Origin: STC-113 sp964553745
GTDB taxonomy: Bacteria > Patescibacteriota > Gracilibacteria > BD1-5 > UBA2023
NCBI GenBank assembly: GCA_964553745.1
Contig: CAZKLD010000005.1
Span: 1 to 64,000, forward strand
Length of the DNA: 64,000 nucleotides
Reading direction: 5' to 3'
This document shows, piece after piece, positions 10,899 to 20,213 of this stretch. Every line of letters begins with the position of its first letter. Within the stretch, counting starts at the first letter, position 1. The position numbers were made by a program, and so were the translations under genes. The notes under the pieces were generated by a model. That model was not told where the DNA came from. It saw only the letters and a list, made by a program, of their open reading frames with translations, and did not search any database.

Positions 10899-13800
10899 AT
10901 GGTAGAATTTTTCGTCAAACTGATACTTCTCATCTGAGTCGCATTCACTGTCATTATGAGCTATTACAATTGAGTCCATATGGAATCGTCGAGCTGATAT
11001 GCGGGATATGCGATTGCAATTATCATAATATACGCCGCATATAAATTCGCAAAAACCTCATACTCGAAAAATAATGTAGAATTCTCATTGCCTTGATTGG
11101 CATGAATGGCCCTATTGCATATTTTGGTGCTTTGCATGAGTTTCTTTTCGCTCAATGGAATGAAATATTGAACATCGGCGCTATTCTTCAAGATAGTCTG
11201 ATTTCTGATATTGCCGACTATCATCGTTTTCATAAGCTACAGTTTTGCCAGAAGCATACTACTGAGAATCCCTTCCTTCAAGAATGAGACAACCCCATTC
11301 AAATTCACAATGTCTCTCTGACTATGATTCGTCCTGTTCACAGCCTTATTGTCGTTGGCTTCCTTTTTCGGAATATATAATTTCACCTCCGTTTTTGTGA
11401 TATTGCTTGCTTTTGCAGCCCTCTGAGCCAAAGAACTCTGGAATAGCATGAAGTCATTCTACACTTACAGGATATCTTTCCCAAAACATAACCTTGATTG
11501 AACATTTTTCGATGCCCTTAACCTAAGGCTTCTTTCTGCAGAATTTGCATTTATCATCATGACATTCCTCATTGGAGTGAATTTCATAAATATCGTAAGA
11601 CCGATGCCGATAGGGTGGGATGATCTTTGAGCATATATGAATTTCCCCCAGATAATGGCAAACAGTTCAGCAGTCCTCAAATGAGCCTGAATGCTTTCAT
11701 GGCATCTTTTCACATGAATCTGATTCATGTTCCATAGCGCGCCTCAGGCATTTTTCTTCAATCAAGTCTGATGAGTATTGTCCCTCATTGTGCTTATGGT
11801 AGTTTTTTCAGACCTTCTTGATAACTGAAAGAAGAAATTCATCGCTCTTCCTATAATTTTGGCAACCATGTTTTATGCTATGCCGATGGTGATTTTCCAG
11901 CAGGCAAAAGACATGAAGCTTGATCCAGGATTGTTTTTCATAAGCGTAATCGGAATCTATCTCATCTATAATCTGTTCTCAAGATATCTCTGATTCAGTG
12001 AAAACACAAATAACAATGATTTGAATCCAGGGACTGCATCTGCAGTTTCGTCAATTCCAGAGACCAATCCTGATAAGAAGATCAACGATTCAGTCCTGAA
12101 AGCTTGAAATCAGACGATTTTCGACAATAAGGATTACCTTTGGTATCTATTCATAGCTTGAGCCATAGTCGGATTTGCATTTACCATAAAGGTTACGACT
12201 CTGATGCTTATTTTGTGAATCCTATGAGTCATACTTTATTCGATGCTCGGATATTCATGATTTTTGTGATATTTCTTCATTTTCATCTGAGTTTTCTCAA
12301 GATTCTGATTATGGGAAATGATGAATATAAGCTATCCCAAAGATAATATTTCCCTAGTACATTACTTCTGATATGCGAATATTGCCCTTTGACTATCCAT
12401 CCTTGCATATTCTTTCATGAAATATAAAGCAAAATCCTTCATCTCAGCCTTGCTGCTCACTGCAGTGTTCTTGTGATGAGTGCTTGCTCCGCTAGCCCCT
12501 TGGCTAACAAAGAATTACTTGGAATCCAAGCCTAATTTCTCTATCTGAGCCTTATTGAACTGACAATCAGACGGATTTGTCGCAGATCTCACAAAAATAT
12601 ATTCAAAAGAAGAAATCAAAAAAATTCAAGACAAAACCGCACAAGATGCGGTCAGCGCAAAGTGACAGACTCAAAATGAGGATTTCTGAAGATATTTCTG
12701 ATATGAGGATTGACTCAATAATTACCTTAAGCTTCCTTGGAATCTGACTCTTCAGAAGAATCAGGCTTGAGAGTATACGGAAATTACTTATTTCTTCCTT
12801 GCTCTTTTGCCGGCGATACTGCTTTTCTTGCCATATAAGAATATTGCCTTATCATTCTGAATGCTGTTGCCGATTGTTTTCTGAATTGAATATTTCTGAA
12901 ATTTCGCACTAACCCAGATTCTTGTTTCCACTTTCGCAAAACTCAATCTGCCTGGATGATACTTCTATATAATCTGACTTTTCTTGTTAGTGCTGGCATA
13001 TTTCGCATATAGCCTTAAGAATGACAAGCTGAGCCAGCTCTTTAAGCTTAATGCAACCTTCTTGACAATGTACTTGCTCATATTCATAGTTGCGGCATTC
13101 TGAATAGTATGGTATTGAATCGCTATGTATTTCTCATTCCTGCTGATGATATGAATCGGGGCATCATTCATAGTAGAAGAGAAGGAGGATGAGCTGGAAA
13201 ACCTATCCCACTTCTTCTGAAGCTTCATGCTGATGGTGATAATCTCGATATATTTCTTCATGTCTACCATCCCTCATGGTTTCAACAACCTCAAGCAAGC
13301 GTCTTTCGCAGATTACAAGGCATGACTCTATAATCAAGAAGAGTGAATATTCGCAAGCCACCCTGATTATTTCAAAGTACTGGCAAATCTCAACATCAAT
13401 GACTCGGATAAATATGCTTCTGATGTCATGAATTCCGTAACTGATCCGATTCTAAAGAAAATAATGGTATCCAACATTTGAGAAAAGCCGGAAATTGCAA
13501 AAATAGAATCTATTTTGCGAGAGATAAGGACTTCTGATCTCATAAAACTATGACTTGACTCCGCTACCGCCAATAAGACTAAGATTTTGGCGGCGAATAA
13601 GCTGAATGAAATCTACAAGACAGTCCTATATTCTCCGAAGGATCTCAAGAATGACGGTAAGATTTATAGGATTTGAACATTCCTCACTTACTTCATCGAC
13701 AATAACAGAAAAAGATATTATGACGACAGCCTGATAACAAATTTCGATAAATATTTCTACAGGGAAAACCCAGATGAGACTGTCGAGAATATGAAGAAAG

Positions 13801-14237
13801 TATGACTTAAATATTTGCTTGTCGACCTTAATGCTGCCACTATAGATAAGGATCCGCGACACGACCTGACAAGAAGATTCGAAGAGCTTCTCCAGACATT
13901 CAAGAGCAAGAAGCTTGAGCTTGTGCAGACGGACAGCCTTTGCCTGCAGATGGCTCTAGACGAGAACAATGCCGATTATTTGACTTATGCCTGAGTGAAT
14001 TATGAGTCATATACGGCAAGCTGACAGACTATAAGCAGATGACAGAAACAGCTGCAATGCTATAATCACATACTTGAACTGATAAGGACTGATAAGATAA
14101 GCGATACAAGTTATCCTTACCTTAAGAATCTGAGCGATTATTTTAAGAGTAGCAATGTCCAGGATCAGAACAAGGCGCTTCAGATATTCCAACAATATGT
14201 CAATCACGGTTGGCTAGCTTTATTCAAAATTAAATAA
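10899..14237 (+). CDS. Large polytopic membrane protein, unknown function
   Basis: 1112 aa. The first about 780 residues contain about 20 hydrophobic segments broken by a soluble loop near residues 540-620. The last about 330 residues are soluble and helix-rich, ending ALFKIK. The arrangement resembles membrane glycosyltransferases of the GT-C type or oligosaccharide polymerases. I cannot see a diagnostic catalytic motif, so no enzyme name is given. Its place between a flippase and a phosphomannomutase points to glycan assembly (inference). The frame holds only with TGA as Gly. Confidence 0.75.
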
Positions 14238-14246
14238 TAATTCAAG

Positions 14247-15593
14247 ATGGACACAAAAATTCTGACTAAATCCTACGATCTGAGATGAGTCTACTGAATA
14301 GAGATAGATGAAGAGCTTTATTATAAGATGTGATTCGCTTATGCGGTATTGCAGAGAAGATCAGAGATATTCATAGTATGATGCGATGCAAGATTATCAT
14401 CCGAAAGCCTTAAACAAGCATTGATAGAATGAATTCTCGATGCTTGAAAAAATGTAATGGATATCTGATTATGCTCTACAGATATGGTTTATTTTGCAAC
14501 CTGAGCATATGAGGAAGTTGATATCTGACTTATGATCACTGCGAGCCATAATCCGAAAGAATACAATTGACTGAAGGCTTGCTCTAAGAATGCCGTACCG
14601 ATAAATATGAAATCATTCGGATTGGAGTTGCAGGAATACATGGAAAATTGAGATTTTTCAAAACGCCCTGTGATTTGAAACTACAAATACACCGATATAG
14701 CAGACGATTTCATAGAACACATAGCCTCATTTGTAGATGTCGGATCTCTCAAGAAATTCAAGATAGTCGCCGATGCCTGAAATTGAGTCGCATGAGTGTT
14801 CATGTCCAAGCTCGCCACACGGCTCTGATTCGAACTTATACCCTTGTTTTTCGAACCAGACGGCAATTTCCCTAATCATCATCCGAGCCCTATCGAACCA
14901 GAAAATGTGAAAGATATGATAGACAAGGTAATTTCTTCTTGAGCAGATTTATGAGTTGCTTTCGATTGAGATGCAGACAGAATGTACATCTGCGATGAGA
15001 CTTGAACAGTCTGGACATGAACTATAACTACAGCCATGATTGCAAAAGTGGTACTCGAAAAAAACCCCAGAAAAAAGATAATCTATAATTCCGTATGCTG
15101 AAATGTGGTTCCAGAAACCATAGAGAAGATGGGATGAATTCCGGTCAAAGAAAAAGTCGGACACGTATACATAAAAGAAAGGATGTATATCGATTCTGAA
15201 ATCATCTTCGGATGAGAGCATTCAGGGCATTATTATTTTAGGGATAATTGGAATGCGGATAGCTGAGTCATAGCTTTTGCTGTTGTGCTCGAACTTCTTT
15301 CGGAATCCTGAAAAAAGCCTTCCGAAGTCAGAGAATTATTTGAAAACTATCTTGCAATTCCAGAAATCAATTTCAAAGTAGCTGATGTTGCTGCGAAACT
15401 CCAAAATCTGAAATCATCATACAAAGACTGAAGTCAGGACATGTTTGATTGACTCACAGTGAGATATCGCGATTGGTGGTTCAATGTCCGCCCCTCATCG
15501 AATGAACCGCTTCTCAGGCTTAATCTCGAAGCTAGGAATGAAGACCTCTTAAATGAAAAATTCATAGAGCTCAGGGATTTTATAATCAGGTAA
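14247..15593 (+). CDS. Phosphomannomutase/phosphoglucomutase
   Basis: 448 aa, the usual family length. Visible motifs in order: the catalytic phosphoserine loop TASHNP (Ser100), the metal loop DGDADRMY, the sugar-recognition loop GEHSGHYYF, and the C-terminal phosphate-binding loop RPSSNEPLLRLNLEA. The Gly between the two Asp residues of the metal loop and the Gly of GEHSG are TGA. The enzyme interconverts hexose 6- and 1-phosphates and supplies GDP-mannose or UDP-glucose precursors, which fits the preceding flippase genes. Which sugar it prefers cannot be told from sequence. Confidence 0.93.
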
Positions 15594-15608
15594 ATCATAA
15601 ATAATTGT

Positions 15609-16085
15609 ATGGATTTCGTCATCAGGGAAGCGACATTGCAAGATTTGAAAGCTATTCAGGATCTGAATCTTGCCCTTTTCAAGAAAGAACATGAAGAATT
15701 CAATGAAACCCTTGACTGCAGCTGGACCTTCAGCGAAGAGGGAGAGGAATATTTTAAAAAACATATTGCCGAAGATGATTGTTGCGTATTTTTAGCACAG
15801 ATTGACCAAAAAATCGTCGGTTATCTGGCAGGAGGGATTTTAGATGAGACAGAAAAATTCAGGAAATTGCCCATTTCTGCTGAACTTGAAAATATGTTCA
15901 TTATTCACGAGTGCAGAAATATGGGGATCGGTCTGAAACTTTATCAATCTTTTGCAGAATGGAGTAAAGCAAAAAATGCAGGAATGCTACGTGTGGTCGC
16001 CACTGCTCAGAACACCCCAGGAATCGACTTCTATCGGAAAAACGGTTTTACAGATACAGTCTTGGTACTAGAAAGAAACATTTAA
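15609..16085 (+). CDS. GNAT N-acetyltransferase
   Basis: 158 aa. The N-terminal strand is FVIREATLQDLKAI and the acetyl-CoA pyrophosphate loop is CRNMGIGLKLYQSF. A C-terminal motif NTPGIDFYRKNGF completes a classic GNAT fold. The substrate is unknown; related proteins acetylate amines, antibiotics or ribosomal proteins. All nine glycines are GGN and no TGA occurs, in contrast to the neighbouring phosphomannomutase. Recent acquisition from a standard-code donor is likely. It stops at TAA and is followed at once by a terminator, so it could have arrived as one unit. Confidence 0.9.
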   Translation: MDFVIREATLQDLKAIQDLNLALFKKEHEEFNETLDCSWTFSEEGEEYFKKHIAEDDCCVFLAQIDQKIVGYLAGGILDETEKFRKLPISAELENMFIIHECRNMGIGLKLYQSFAEWSKAKNAGMLRVVATAQNTPGIDFYRKNGFTDTVLVLERNI

Positions 16086-16089
16086 ACTA

Positions 16090-16119
16090 AAAAAACAGTT
16101 ATCCGATAACTGTTTTTTT
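16090..16119. terminator. Bidirectional terminator
   Basis: Stem AAACAGTTATC / GATAACTGTTT with A and T tracts on either side, between two convergent genes. Confidence 0.9.
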
Positions 16120-16136
16120 ATAGGCTTCACATGATT

Positions 16137-16496
16137 TTAGTAAAGTTCTATGTTCTCATGGTGAGTTATCCTGTATTCTCCTCACTCGTTTATTATTGAT
16201 ATGAAATCCGCCCTTATCTGCCCTAGATTTATCTTTTTGTCTCTGCAATAATAATTGATTGTCTTAAGTAGGTTTCTTTTCTTGGTCCTAGTGAGAGCTT
16301 CTTCGGGGATTCAGAATTTAAGCGAGTTCCTCAGTTTCACTTCTATGAATACTGTGATTTCTCAGATTCTTCAAATGATATCAATCTCTCCTCATTTTAT
16401 AGTATGATTGGTCTCGAGTATCTTCATTCATTTATCCTGAAGATAGCTTATGGCCATAAGTTCTCATGAATCTCAGACTTTTCTCCTGTTCTCCAT
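16137..16496 (-). CDS. yraN: YraN/UPF0102 family endonuclease-like protein
   Basis: 119 aa. It shows the family pattern: GELMAISYLQDKGMKILETN, then GGEIDIIGRIGEITVFIEVKLRN, that is the Glu-Asp-Glu-x-Lys core of a restriction-endonuclease-like fold. Its cellular role is not established. The ATG overlaps the TAA of the upstream TraC-like gene by one base, so it is the last gene of a three-gene operon with prgI and the TraC-like gene. Confidence 0.9.
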
Positions 16497-17221
16497 TATT
16501 CCACATTGATTTTTCAAATATCCTCTCTGACTTTGATTTCAGTATTGACTCTAGGATTGTAATAATTCATCATCAGCTTGATCAGATCATCTTTCTGGAC
16601 TTCCTCTGATTTTATCCCTATCTGCTCAAGGCTCGTCTTTATTGTCATAACTCTCTCATGTGTCTCTTTTTTCAGGAAGTCGATTTTCCTCCTCCTCTCT
16701 CTGATAGTTCAAATGTTTTCCTCCTGCGTTATAGCGGCCCAGAAGTTCTGGAAGATTCATACGATTCAAGTCTTCCTTACACTCTTGTTATCATCAGAAT
16801 CATAAGGAACGACGATATAGAAATCTTTTTTCATTATTTGTGCCATATCGATAAGGTTCACCAGGAAATCTATATATCGGTACGCCTGCTCCTGCAACAA
16901 TGGATTCTGCTGCTTTACAGCAAGATTCTTCAGTTTGTTTATGTATGAATCGATATCCACTTTGAGCGATCTGACTATAATCTGTATAGGGAATCTCAGA
17001 GAATTCAGGAACCTCTGATATGAATAGATTATAGAATCCTGCTCCTCTTCACTTTTCAGATTGAAATTTATAGCCTTCACCTTTATTACCATTCTCGTGG
17101 ATCCGTCTTTCATTATCAGCATATTGTCTCTGATTTCAGAAAAGGGCAGATACCTTTGCGTAGTGGTATCTGATGGGGCTTTTTGCTTTGATTTAACAGA
17201 GTCTGCAGTCTTATCTGCCAT
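16496..17221 (-). CDS. TraC-like (VirB4 N-terminal domain) protein
   Basis: 241 aa. The N-terminal half (RYLPFSEIRDNMLIMKDGS, then VKAINFNLKSEEEQDSIIYS) resembles the TraC/VirB4 N-terminal domain found beside PrgI proteins in CPR genomes. The ATPase part of a full VirB4 is absent, and no Walker motifs are seen. It lies between prgI and yraN with 17 bases and a one-base overlap. The pair is usually read as a type IV secretion or pilus-related unit at the membrane; a separate VirB4 ATPase would be needed. The stop is TAA. Confidence 0.75.
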
Positions 17222-17238
17222 GTTGCATTTTGGATTAG

Positions 17239-17643
17239 TTATATTTTTGAAAGTATGTCTTCATGTATGTTCTTCGTCACCTTAGAATGCATTTTCTCTT
17301 GGATAGAGTCTTCAGGGGGCACATATCAGACCTCAACCCTTCAGTATGACTCCACTCATTTCGACCAGACCCTCAATCAGGCATTCAGCTGCAATCTTAT
17401 AAGATTGAGCAGGAAAGGCACGAAAGTCATCTCAGTATGCTTGAAAACTGCGATTATGAAAGTGATGAGACCTATTATCACTGTCGGGAAAAGAGCTATC
17501 GCTCATCATACGCTCTTCTCTAAGGATTTGAAAAGAGTATAAGCAACAGAAAAACCGATCATGAGAATCATGATCTGCCGAAGGCTCAGGTTCAAGAATA
17601 TCTTGTCTTCGTTCTCTATCTGTACAGGAATCTTATATTGCAT
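17239..17643 (-). CDS. PrgI family membrane protein
   Basis: 134 aa. It begins MQYKIPVQIENEDKIFLNLS and continues with two adjacent hydrophobic helices (residues about 23-65), the typical PrgI layout (PF12666). The remainder is a polar tail. PrgI proteins are encoded next to TraC/VirB4 in conjugation-like systems of Firmicutes and CPR. A promoter with TTGCAC and TATAAT boxes lies upstream on this strand. Gly residues use TGA in several places, so the gene is long resident in this lineage. Confidence 0.85.
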
Positions 17644-17727
17644 TATATTGTTTTTAGAGCTCGTATCCCCGGGATTATCTGCAAAAAATGCAAAATCGCC
17701 AAGTGCAAAGCATCAATTACTTTTTAC

Positions 17728-17756
17728 ATTATAATCTATTTTGCCTATTTGTGCAA
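17728..17756 (-). promoter_or_regulatory. Promoter of the prgI operon
   Basis: On the minus strand: -35 TTGCAC (17756-17751), 17-bp spacer, -10 TATAAT (17733-17728), about 85 bases before the prgI ATG. Confidence 0.65.
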
Positions 17757-17776
17757 TATATTTAGGAATAAATATT

Positions 17777-17804
17777 TTGACTTTTTGCCTTTTCGTCTTA
17801 TAAA
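17777..17804 (+). promoter_or_regulatory. Promoter of secF
   Basis: -35 TTGACT (17777), 16-bp spacer, -10 TATAAA (17799), 85 bases before the secF ATG and divergent from the prgI promoter. Confidence 0.7.
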
Positions 17805-17888
17805 AGGTTGGTACTTGAATTCAGAAATTCGGGTTTTTGCCATTTAAAAAATCATATAGGCAGCTTTAATATTAACAACTTTAAAAAA

Positions 17889-18857
17889 ATGAAATTCAAT
17901 TTCATATCCAAGCGTTACAGTTTTTACTCTTTTGCTGTCGCTACAAGCCTTATCGCAATCATAGCAATATTCACATTGCCTCTTAATCTCGGTATCGATA
18001 TGACCGGTTGAGTGCAGGCTGAATACAACTATACTGATAACCTTGATATCAAGACAGTTACGGCAATCGCCGAAGAAGTGAAGAAGGAAACTGTCTATAA
18101 CAACAAAGAAATCGTTAATACGCTTGTCGCTTATAAGATTGCTTGAGAGAATAAGTTCGTTGTTGAGGCTTGACTCAATAAATTCGAATGACTTGACGGA
18201 AAGACTCTCGACGACCTAAAGACTGGCTTTAAAAATAAACTTACCGCAAAGCTGGCTTCTATAAATTCCTCAAAAATCGAACTTACAAAATACGTTAATA
18301 TCTGAGAATCATTCGGTGATTACATTAAAAAAACAGCTTACGTTACTACAATCATAACCATTCTTGCCATTTCCCTTTATATTGCATTCGCATTCAGAGG
18401 TTCAATCGAATGATTCTCCAGTTATCCTTTCGCTTATGTTACAATAATCACTCTGGCTCATGATGTTCTTGCCGCTCTAGGATTCTATCTGATAACTTCA
18501 TTTTTCTTCCCGGAGTTCAAAGTCGATACATTCTTCATAACCGCGATGCTTACCGTACTCGGTTACTCAGTGAGCGACACGATAGTCATCATGGATAGGA
18601 TCCGCTCTAATCTAAAGCAGAAAATCAACAAGAAATTGGATTTCTGAGAACTCATCAATAATGCTATAAATGAAACTCTGACTCGTTCGCTTTACACTTC
18701 CTTCACAGTATTCATCACCCTCGTTGCAATGTTCTTCTTCGGACCGGTTGCAATAAAATGATTCATACTTGCTATGATTTTCGGAACAATCTTCTGAACA
18801 TATTCATCAATTGCGATTGCGGCTCCAATGCTATATGATTTCTCTGGAAAGAAATAA
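17889..18857 (+). CDS. secF: Protein translocase subunit SecF
   Basis: 322 aa. The first helix is followed by the GIDMTGG motif (the last Gly is TGA). A periplasmic domain then leads to the five-helix RND block with VLGYSVSDTIVIMDRIR and NETLTRSLYTSF, both diagnostic of SecF. SecDF uses the proton gradient to pull preproteins out of the Sec channel. secD is normally directly upstream but is not in this window; the gene has its own promoter and stands alone. Confidence 0.93.
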
Positions 18858-18991
18858 AGTTATGAAAATGTCGTCTTTTTAACTCAGAAGACAATAAATT
18901 CGCTCACCGTACTTTGTACACCTCGCTATAATCCATCATCTCCTTCATCAAAAATACTTCCATTTATTCAACTTTACTCAAGAAAAAATCC

Positions 18992-19029
18992 AAAATGAGA
19001 TAGAGCCATAACCCTATCTCATTTTTATT
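18992..19029 (+). terminator. Terminator downstream of secF
   Basis: Stem AAAATGAGATAG / CTATCTCATTTT with a 10-base loop and a T-rich tail. The 130 bases between secF and this hairpin hold no gene that I can see. Confidence 0.8.
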
Positions 19030-19102
19030 TCTTGAAAACTGAAAGATACTCAATATACTTATGCCATCTCAGTTCTAAGCTCTTAAGTCTCAGTTCTGAT
19101 AA

Positions 19103-19178
19103 GCGCCCTTAGCTCAATGGATAGAGTAGCGGTCTTCGAAGCCGTTGGTTGCTGGTTCGACCCCAGCAGGGCGTACCA
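19103..19178 (+). tRNA. tRNA-Arg(UCG)
   Basis: A 76-nt cloverleaf: acceptor GCGCCCT / AGGGCGT, anticodon stem GCGGT/GCCGT with loop CTTCGAA (anticodon TCG), T-arm GCTGG-TTCGACC-CCAGC, encoded CCA end. It reads CGN arginine codons. Its 3' end is duplicated downstream (19418). Confidence 0.93.
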
Positions 19179-19217
19179 ATTGAAATAAAACTGATTCTGC
19201 ATATACAATATACAATG
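19158..19217 (+). repeat. 60-bp direct repeat, copy 1 (tRNA-Arg 3' end plus spacer)
   Basis: It begins in the T-loop of tRNA-Arg and runs 39 bases past the CCA. Copy 2 at 19418-19477 differs at one position (GATT versus GACT). Confidence 0.9.
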
Positions 19218-19278
19218 GATAGAATAGCGGTCTTCAAAAGCCGCTACGTTGCATGGTTCGACCCCAGCCAGAAGTACC
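19199..19278 (+). pseudogene. Degenerate tRNA-like copy with TCA at the anticodon position
   Basis: The stretch after TACAATGGATAGAATAGCGG closely follows the tRNA-Arg gene, but the loop reads CTTCAAAA with TCA where tRNA-Arg has TCG. TCA would pair with UGA. Against function: the T-stem is broken (CATGG against CCAGC has two mismatches), the anticodon loop is one base too long, and no clear 5' partner exists for the 3' strand CAGAAGT. I read it as a decayed duplicate. It cannot be taken as the UGA-reading tRNA-Gly without expression data. Confidence 0.5.
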
Positions 19279-19291
19279 AAAGAGAAATAGA

Positions 19292-19326
19292 AAAATCATC
19301 TGGTCATTCGGGTGGTTTTGTTTTTC
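19292..19326 (+). terminator. Terminator hairpin after the tRNA-like copy
   Basis: Stem AAAATCATCT / GGGTGGTTTT (with G-U pairs), loop of 8, then GTTTTTC. Confidence 0.6.
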
Positions 19327-19417
19327 TCTTGAATAGGGGTCGAACGTGAGGCAAATTCTTTGAAAAAGAATTTAAGAAGCCAACGATTTGGCTTCTGGCC
19401 GAGGGGGGCCCAGAGGG

Positions 19418-19477
19418 CGACCCCAGCAGGGCGTACCAATTGAAATAAAACTGACTCTGCATATACAATATACAATG
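19418..19477 (+). repeat. 60-bp direct repeat, copy 2
   Basis: Second copy of the tRNA-Arg 3' end plus spacer. It joins directly (19478-19494) to a repeat of the 3' end of the tRNA-like copy (CCAGCCAGAAGTACCAA, also at 19264-19280). Together these reproduce the locus with its middle deleted. Confidence 0.88.
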
Positions 19478-19503
19478 CCAGCCAGAAGTACCAAGAGAGA
19501 AAC

Positions 19504-19538
19504 AAAAACCCTTTTTTAAAGAAAAGAGGTTTTTTTTA
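19504..19538 (+). terminator. Terminator
   Basis: Stem AAAAACC-CTTTT / AAAAG-AGGTTTTT with one mismatch, followed by a T run. Confidence 0.7.
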
Positions 19539-19606
19539 TGCAGTCATTATCCTTTGCTTTATCTTAAATTATTGCTATTCTGAATATATCTTTTAATAAA
19601 TTCAAA

Positions 19607-20209
19607 ATGATCAGATTAAAACTTTTAGAAATGAGCAATGATATTCTGGATGAGGCTCTTTCTTATTTTACTCCAGAGTACTTAAGCGAACTTAGAGAAA
19701 TGAAGAATGAAGCTTTCGCTGAAAGCATAGTTTCAAGATATGCAGTATCGCTTCTTGCAAAAGAGGAATTTTGAGTTGAGCACTTTATCCCGAAAATAGA
19801 TTTTCTCGAGGAGGATTTTGAGGATTTTTGCTATTCCATTTCACATAAAAACGGAAATATCCTTGTTTGAATTAGCAACGATACGATATGAGTTGCTATA
19901 GAGAAATTATTGGATAGGGATGAAAGCGATTATGGATATTTCACGCCAGGAGAACTCCAGACATTGGGCTGAAAAAATCAGGCTGCCTTTCATATCTGAT
20001 GGACCGCAAAAAAATCTCTTATAAAATATTTCGAATCATGAATCGATGATATTTATGATATCGAAATAATCAGAGTCACAGAAGAGCGGAATGTGTTGTG
20101 AGATATTGCTTTCAATCTTGCGCTAGTGCTGAAATTTGAAGATAATTACTTCAAAGTTTATTCTTGAGCCGATGACAATTGAGGATTTTATTTTTCTGTT
20201 GCTGCTTAA
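19607..20209 (+). CDS. Putative 4'-phosphopantetheinyl transferase-like protein
   Basis: 200 aa. A weak Sfp-type pattern is visible: YSISHKNG, then GVAIEKL where the family has GVDIE, and WTAKKSLIKYF where it has WTxKEA. The metal-binding Asp is replaced by Ala and the KEA motif by KKS, so catalytic competence is doubtful. Sfp enzymes attach phosphopantetheine to carrier proteins. No carrier protein or synthase is nearby. Treat as a divergent family member or as an unknown protein. Confidence 0.5.
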
Positions 20210-20213
20210 AAGA

